Shown: positions 6,529 through 9,995 of the stretch, piece by piece
How the letters are laid out: each line of letters opens with the position of its first letter
Numbering within the stretch: position 1 is the stretch's first letter
Source: Chromatiales bacterium
GTDB lineage: Bacteria; Pseudomonadota; Gammaproteobacteria; SZUA-152
Reading direction: 5' to 3'
Assembly: GCA_026999335.1 (NCBI GenBank)
Contig: JALTPW010000615.1
Location: 1 to 9,995 of the forward strand
DNA length: 9,995 bases
Notes under the pieces: generated by a model
What the model saw: only the letters and a program-made list of their open reading frames with translations
Database searches by the model: none
What the model was told of the DNA's origin: nothing
Translations under genes and position numbers: made by a program

Positions 6529-7395
6529 TCATTCAATATTCTGCACCTGCTCACGCATCTGCTCGATGAGCACCTTCAGTTCTACCGAGGCCTGGGTCAG
6601 CTCGGCATCCACAGACTTGGAGCCCAGGGTGTTAGCCTCGCGGTTCAGCTCCTGCATGAGGAAATCCAGACGCCGACCCACCGGCTCGTCCTGTACCAGC
6701 ACGCGGCGCACCTCGGCGATGTGGGTATCGAGGCGATCCAGCTCCTCATCGACGTCGGCCTTGTTGGCCAGTAAGGCAATTTCCTGCTCGACGCGGTCAT
6801 TATCCAGCTCACCAGCCAGTTCCGAGAGCCGTGCCTGCAGTCGTTCACGCACCGCCTGCAATACCTCAGGCAGACGTTGGCGTACCTTCACCACCTGCGT
6901 TTCCATGGCTGCACAGCGCTGTTCGATGACACGTTTCAGCTGCTCACCCTCGCGTTCACGGTTGTTCATCAGCTCGCCCAGGGTGGCGTCCAGCAGGGCC
7001 AGCGCCGCCTCGCCGATGCGTGCAAAATCCTGCGCCGGGGCCACCAGCACGCCCGGCCAGCGCAGTACATCAAAGGAATCCACTGGCGCGGCATTGTAGA
7101 GCAGGCCGTCGATCTCGCGACTGGCGCGCGATAGTCTGGTCGCCAGCTCATGGTCGATCTCCAGTGGCTGATCGACTTGCGGCACGGGCTTGAAGCGCAG
7201 CGTGGCGTCCAGCTTGCCGCGCTTGATGCGTTTGCCGATGCGCTCGCGCACCAGGGGCTCCAGCGAGCGCAGTTCCTCCGGCAGACGCGGGCTGACTTCA
7301 GAAAAGCGATGGTTGACCGATCTTAATTCCCAGACGAGCAAGCCGTCATCGGTGCTGTCTTCACGGCGGGCAAAGCCCGTCATACTGCGGATCAT
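6529..7395 (-). CDS. yicC: YicC-family endoribonuclease
   Basis: YicC proteins are conserved bacterial proteins; the E. coli member has been described as an endoribonuclease acting on small RNAs. The 288-aa length fits the family (E. coli 287). The N-terminal signature MIRSMTGFARRE followed by WELRSVNHRF (22-31) is diagnostic. The C-terminal domain is strongly conserved: DVDEELDRL (214-222), VGRRLDFLMQELNREANT (239-256) and ELKVLIEQMREQVQNIE at the end. The central part, about residues 140-200, is rich in charged helices and may be coiled coil. The ATG has AAAGGG 7 nt upstream and a probable sigma70 promoter at 7447-7475. Its end is adjacent to or overlaps the gmk start. RNase activity here is inferred from the family. 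Confidence 0.96.
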   Translation of the reverse strand: MIRSMTGFARREDSTDDGLLVWELRSVNHRFSEVSPRLPEELRSLEPLVRERIGKRIKRGKLDATLRFKPVPQVDQPLEIDHELATRLSRASREIDGLLYNAAPVDSFDVLRWPGVLVAPAQDFARIGEAALALLDATLGELMNNREREGEQLKRVIEQRCAAMETQVVKVRQRLPEVLQAVRERLQARLSELAGELDNDRVEQEIALLANKADVDEELDRLDTHIAEVRRVLVQDEPVGRRLDFLMQELNREANTLGSKSVDAELTQASVELKVLIEQMREQVQNIE

Positions 7396-7446
7396 GGCAA
7401 AACCCTTTGCACGCCCAATAAGCGAGATTCGGAAAAGTGGACACGA

Positions 7447-7475
7447 ATTCTAACTGCTATCCCCACAGGTATCCA
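7447..7475 (-). promoter_or_regulatory. Candidate sigma70-type promoter for yicC-gmk
   Basis: On the minus strand, TGGATA (complement of 7470-7475; four of six matches to TTGACA) is followed after exactly 17 bp by TAGAAT (complement of 7447-7452; five of six matches to TATAAT). Transcription would start near 7440, leaving a leader of about 45 nt before the yicC ATG. No comparable pair was seen for the divergent kinase gene in the same 128-bp region. Confidence 0.45.
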
Positions 7476-7523
7476 TGTGACAGCGCGCCACCGGAATAGC
7501 CAGCACGGGCCATAGCCACGGGT

Positions 7524-8477
7524 ATGCCTTTCCTGAACAAGACCAAACACGCCTCCGGCAATGCCCTGTCCAAGGGCGCCCGCCTGGAACACTACCGGGT
7601 GCACCAAGCCCTCAATGCCGGTGGCTTCGGCATCGTCTACCTGTGCCACGATGAACAAAGCGACCAGCAGGTGGTCATCAAGGAATACATGCCCAACAAG
7701 CTGGCCCAGCGCAGCGACGACGGCACCATCGGCCCCATCAGCGACGCCCATGCGGAAAATTTCGGTGAGGGCCGCAAGCTGTTCCTGCAGGAGGCCACCG
7801 CCCTGGCCCGCCTCGACCACCCCAACATCGTGCGCGTGCTCAATTTCTTCAGCGCCAATGACACCGTCTATATGGTGATGGAATACCGCCCGGGCAAAAA
7901 CCTACAGAGTTATATCCGTTCACACAGCGGTGGTCTTAGTGAAACCCTGCTACGCACCGTTTTTCCGCCCCTGCTCAACGGCTTGCGGCTGGTGCACAAT
8001 ACCGGCCTGCTGCATCTCGACATCAAACCCGGCAATATCCACCTGTGCCCTGGCGGCATACCCCTGTTGCTGGATTTCGGTGCCGTATTTCCGCGCTGCA
8101 CCTCGCGCAAGTTGCAGGTGGCGCAGGTGGTCACGCCGGGTTTCTCACCGGTGGAACAATATGACCCCAGTGGCTATGTCGGCCCCTGGACCGACATCTA
8201 TGCCATCGGCGCCACCCTACGCACCTGCATCGAAGGTAGTTCGCCACCCCCCTCCAACCAGCGCAAGGAAAAAGACAAGCTGCGCCCAGCCGCCAATGTC
8301 TTCCGCCGGCGATACTCCGCCGGTCTGCTGGAAGCACTGGACTGGGCCATGGAAATCGACCCGCTGCTGCGACCGCAGAGCGTCGACGAATTCATCCAGG
8401 CCCTCGATCGCCCCGATCAGGAGCCCGGTGACCTGCTCGAACAGATGGCCAATCCCTTTTCCTGGTTCCGCGGATGA
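7524..8477 (+). CDS. Soluble Hanks-type serine/threonine protein kinase
   Basis: This 317-aa protein is a bacterial eukaryote-like kinase with little beyond the catalytic domain (about residues 22-296). The glycine loop is NAGGFGIVYL (31-40), in which the first Gly of GxGxxG is Asn31. The ATP-anchoring lysine is K53 in VVIKEYMP and the helix-C glutamate is E90. The catalytic loop is HLDIKPGN (164-171; D166, K168, N171). Leu165 replaces the Arg of HRD, making it a non-RD kinase. DFG is 184-186, the APE equivalent is GFSPVEQY (206-213), and WTDIYAIGATL follows. There is no FHA, PASTA or transmembrane segment, so it should be cytoplasmic. The ATG lacks a good Shine-Dalgarno (only GGG immediately adjacent), but the frame is closed upstream. 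It overlaps the PP2C gene by 4 nt. Substrates are unknown. Confidence 0.93.
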   Translation: MPFLNKTKHASGNALSKGARLEHYRVHQALNAGGFGIVYLCHDEQSDQQVVIKEYMPNKLAQRSDDGTIGPISDAHAENFGEGRKLFLQEATALARLDHPNIVRVLNFFSANDTVYMVMEYRPGKNLQSYIRSHSGGLSETLLRTVFPPLLNGLRLVHNTGLLHLDIKPGNIHLCPGGIPLLLDFGAVFPRCTSRKLQVAQVVTPGFSPVEQYDPSGYVGPWTDIYAIGATLRTCIEGSSPPPSNQRKEKDKLRPAANVFRRRYSAGLLEALDWAMEIDPLLRPQSVDEFIQALDRPDQEPGDLLEQMANPFSWFRG

Positions 8478-9301
8478 AATACCAGCACACCAAGACCAGT
8501 CGCCTCGGTAACCGTATGTCCAACGAAGACCGCATCGGTATCGCCGAGGTCGACGGCCGCGTGCTGCTGGTGCTGGCCGATGGTATGGGTGGCTATCGTG
8601 GCGGCCAGCTGGCCTCCACCGCCCTGGTCAACAGCATGCTGCGTCAGTTTCAACAGCACCGCCAAACCATCGCCGAGCCGTCCGCCTTCCTCAAGGTATT
8701 GATCGCCGATGCCCATCGGGCGGTCATTCACAAGGGCGTCGAACAATATCCGCCAGTGGAACCACGTACCACCTGCGTGGTGTGCCTGATCCAGCACGGC
8801 CATGCCTGGTGGGCGCACGTTGGTGACAGCCGCCTGTACCTGTTCCGTGACGGCCATGTACTGAGTCGCACACGTGATCATTCAAAGATCGAAAATCTGC
8901 TAGCGGCCGGAAAGATCAGCGCAAGAGAACTCAAAAACCATCCCCAGCGCAACCTCGTTACCCGCTGCGTGGGCGACCGCAAACGCCCTCCCGTTCCCAC
9001 CTTCAGTGAAAAGACCGCACTCGAGAAAAAGGACATTTTTCTGCTCTGTTCCGACGGTCTGTGGGACGCCATCGACGACGACTATATGGCGGAAACACTG
9101 CAACAAACCACCCTCAACAAGGCCGTCGACCGCCTCGCCTACCAGGCCGAGTTCCGCAGCTACCCCGAGGCCGACAATATCAGCGTGATCGCCCTGCGCT
9201 GGATTTCGGACGAAAGCGAACGGCAAGCGGAGAACGACGTCGAAGAAGACGAGCTGGCCCAGACGCTAAAGGCACTGGATGCCGCGCTGGAAAAACAATG
9301 A
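8474..9301 (+). CDS. PP2C-family serine/threonine protein phosphatase
   Basis: This 275-aa, metal-dependent (Mn/Mg) phosphatase presumably reverses phosphorylation by the adjacent kinase. PP2C motifs appear in order: NEDR (17-20), LADGMGGYRGG (34-44, metal ligand D36), RTTCVVCLI (98-106), AHVGDSRLYLFRDG (114-127), RDHS (134-137), LCSDGLWDAI (191-200, metal ligand D194) and EADNISVIAL (232-241, D234). The metal-binding aspartates are present, so it should be active. The last 30 or so residues form an acidic, probably helical tail. No signal peptide or membrane helix is visible. Its ATG overlaps the kinase stop in an ATGA, implying translational coupling; no strong ribosome site is seen. A clear terminator follows 20 bp after the stop. 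Confidence 0.95.
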   Translation: MKYQHTKTSRLGNRMSNEDRIGIAEVDGRVLLVLADGMGGYRGGQLASTALVNSMLRQFQQHRQTIAEPSAFLKVLIADAHRAVIHKGVEQYPPVEPRTTCVVCLIQHGHAWWAHVGDSRLYLFRDGHVLSRTRDHSKIENLLAAGKISARELKNHPQRNLVTRCVGDRKRPPVPTFSEKTALEKKDIFLLCSDGLWDAIDDDYMAETLQQTTLNKAVDRLAYQAEFRSYPEADNISVIALRWISDESERQAENDVEEDELAQTLKALDAALEKQ

Positions 9302-9321
9302 CCGGCCGATTCCCCCGGAAC

Positions 9322-9347
9322 AAGCGGGCCACCGGGGCCCGCTTTTC
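9322..9347 (+). terminator. Intrinsic terminator of the kinase-phosphatase operon
   Basis: AAGCGGGCC (9322-9330) pairs perfectly with GGCCCGCTT (9336-9344) around a 5-nt loop, and the 3' arm runs into TTTTC. This is a GC-rich stem with a short T-tract, 20 bp after the PP2C stop. Confidence 0.85.
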
Positions 9348-9684
9348 ATTGCAACCGGATGACCGGCTACTGCTGCTTGTCCTGTGACTTACGGCGGCGA
9401 TGGCCACAACCTGCGAACTTCGTCTCGATTGCATTGTATTCACTATGACTCTCCAGATACTTCCCTGATTAGGCGGGAAGGCTGTATACCAAAATTCCGG
9501 AGTGAAGCCATTTCTTCTGCAGCTTCATACACAAATATTTTTCTCTTTTCAATCAGTCGGTTAGCTCTCTGTAAAAATCGATCAACGGAAAATGGTAAGA
9601 AAAGTCGATAGCTATTCCAAAAGTAGTTTTTATGGGGCATAGAAAGTGAAAAAAACAAACGAACCCAAACACGAAACCGCCGTG
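9348..9684. other. AT-rich intergenic stretch between two convergent terminators
   Basis: No confident gene lies here. From about 9440 to 9690 the sequence is visibly richer in A and T than the rest of the window. The only frame that reads like protein is the doubtful 65-codon minus-strand one listed separately. No promoter, tRNA or known RNA motif was recognised, and no insertion-sequence ends or target duplications were seen. Confidence 0.55.
9443..9640 (-). CDS. Doubtful small hypothetical protein or gene remnant (65 aa)
   Basis: I do not recognise this frame. From the ATG at 9638-9640 it would encode 65 aa, starting MPHKNYFWNSYRLFLPF and followed by a basic, helix-like part (VDRFLQRANRLIEKRK) and a charged C-terminal part. 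The residue mix is plausible for a real protein, and the codons follow the local AT-rich composition. Against it: no Shine-Dalgarno precedes the ATG, no promoter is visible between it and the terminator at 9685-9708, and the frame simply stays open upstream through that terminator. It may be a decayed fragment or chance. Confidence 0.2.
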   Translation of the reverse strand: MPHKNYFWNSYRLFLPFSVDRFLQRANRLIEKRKIFVYEAAEEMASLRNFGIQPSRLIREVSGES

Positions 9685-9708
9685 AAAAAAGCCGGCCATT
9701 TTGCCGGC
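9685..9708 (-). terminator. Intrinsic terminator after the phosphatase-like gene
   Basis: On the minus strand, 8 nt after the stop of the right-edge gene, GCCGGC (9703-9708) pairs with GCCGGC (9691-9696) around a loop of 6 nt and is followed directly by six T (9685-9690). A textbook rho-independent terminator. Confidence 0.88.
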
Positions 9709-9716
9709 GCGATGGT

Positions 9717-9995
9717 TCATATATCATTAAAATCGATAGCCAAAAACGTTTGCCATACCTTGTCTGGCCGCCAGCCCGCATAGAGAATCGATTGTGCTTC
9801 CTGCGCCGAAAGCTCTCCCACCCATTGTTGATAATGAAACATGAACGCCGACACCCGATAGTTCTTTGCGCAGTGCACCCATACCCGCTCAGCCTTCAGC
9901 GTCGCCATCAATTTCAGAAAAATCCCGAGATGTCTTTTTTCCGGTGCATCGAACGGCACCGGAATGTGGAAATACGACAGCCCCTGCGACGTCAC
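9717..9995 (-). CDS. Protein tyrosine/dual-specificity phosphatase-like protein (C-terminal part, start outside the window)
   Basis: Ninety-three codons (including the stop) of a Cys-phosphatase-like protein are visible. The first in-window codon is a GTG inside the gene and probably not the real start. The sequence HIPVPFDAPEK is followed by VWVHCAKNYRVSAFMF, which looks like a PTP P-loop after a hydrophobic strand. The Cys and Arg are separated by four residues rather than the canonical five. The C-terminal RPDKVWQTFL matches my recollection of small bacterial PTP-like proteins with the same shortened HCxxNxR loop, so this may be a subfamily trait. The fold is well supported; catalytic activity and substrate are uncertain. 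A strong terminator follows the stop. It is convergent with the kinase-PP2C operon, so it is not co-transcribed with it. Confidence 0.75.
   Translation of the reverse strand: MTSQGLSYFHIPVPFDAPEKRHLGIFLKLMATLKAERVWVHCAKNYRVSAFMFHYQQWVGELSAQEAQSILYAGWRPDKVWQTFLAIDFNDI

Noticed and set aside
6395..7099. Plus-strand open frames opposite gmk and yicC
   Set aside because: Ser/Arg-rich shadow translations, no motifs, opposite two secure genes.
9298..9387. 29-codon frame starting in the ATGA at the PP2C stop
   Set aside because: It runs straight through the intrinsic terminator, and its translation looks like chance.
9359..9448. 29-codon Cys-containing plus-strand frame (MTGYCCLSCD...)
   Set aside because: The CCxxC start is tempting as a small metal-binding peptide, but it begins after the terminator, has only the weak CCGG upstream, and shows no further support.
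1..9995. CRISPR array, prophage, insertion sequence, tRNA or secretion-system cluster
   Set aside because: No regularly spaced repeats, transposase or integrase motifs, cloverleaf pattern or T6SS genes were found. The kinase-PP2C pair alone is not evidence for a T6SS.

Overview
The window is roughly 60% GC and tightly packed. It carries two housekeeping blocks of proteobacterial type plus a small phospho-signalling block. The glycolytic proteins read like gammaproteobacterial versions: transketolase of 662 aa, class I GAPDH of 333 aa and PGK of 393 aa, all with the enterobacterial motif set, and a PykA-type pyruvate kinase. The yicC-gmk pair is also typical of Gammaproteobacteria and Betaproteobacteria. 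I infer a gammaproteobacterium. A tkt-gap-pgk-pyk order is familiar from free-living and autotrophic gammaproteobacteria, but nothing here proves autotrophy.

Bases 1-4866, read on the minus strand, are a central-carbon cluster: tkt, gap, pgk and the first 135 codons of pyk. Transketolase makes glyceraldehyde-3-phosphate and pentose phosphates. GAPDH and PGK run lower glycolysis (or gluconeogenesis/Calvin-type reduction in reverse), and Pyk closes glycolysis. pgk and pyk lie 26 bp apart. The tkt-gap and gap-pgk gaps (119 and 143 bp) each contain an inverted repeat that looks like a terminator or attenuator, so the cluster is probably transcribed in uneven segments.

Bases 4867-5240 have no convincing gene. 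They hold a probable terminator for the upstream transcript and presumably the tkt promoter and leader. Bases 5241-7395 (minus strand) hold yicC, gmk and a thioredoxin-fold PRX-like protein. yicC and gmk are nearly contiguous; the redoxin gene follows after 87 bp containing a near-perfect palindrome.

A 128-bp divergent intergenic region with a credible sigma70-type promoter for yicC separates that block from two plus-strand genes (7524-9301). These encode a soluble Hanks-type Ser/Thr kinase and a PP2C phosphatase overlapping by 4 nt, followed by a clear intrinsic terminator. Bases 9348-9684 are an AT-rich stretch with no confident gene, bounded by convergent terminators. At the right edge is the C-terminal part of a minus-strand Cys-phosphatase-like gene whose P-loop is one residue shorter than the canonical C-x5-R.

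I see no tRNA, rRNA, CRISPR array, insertion sequence or integrase. The most interesting part is 7396-9995: a reversible phosphorylation module back to back with the RNase YicC and guanylate kinase genes, with an atypical phosphatase next door.
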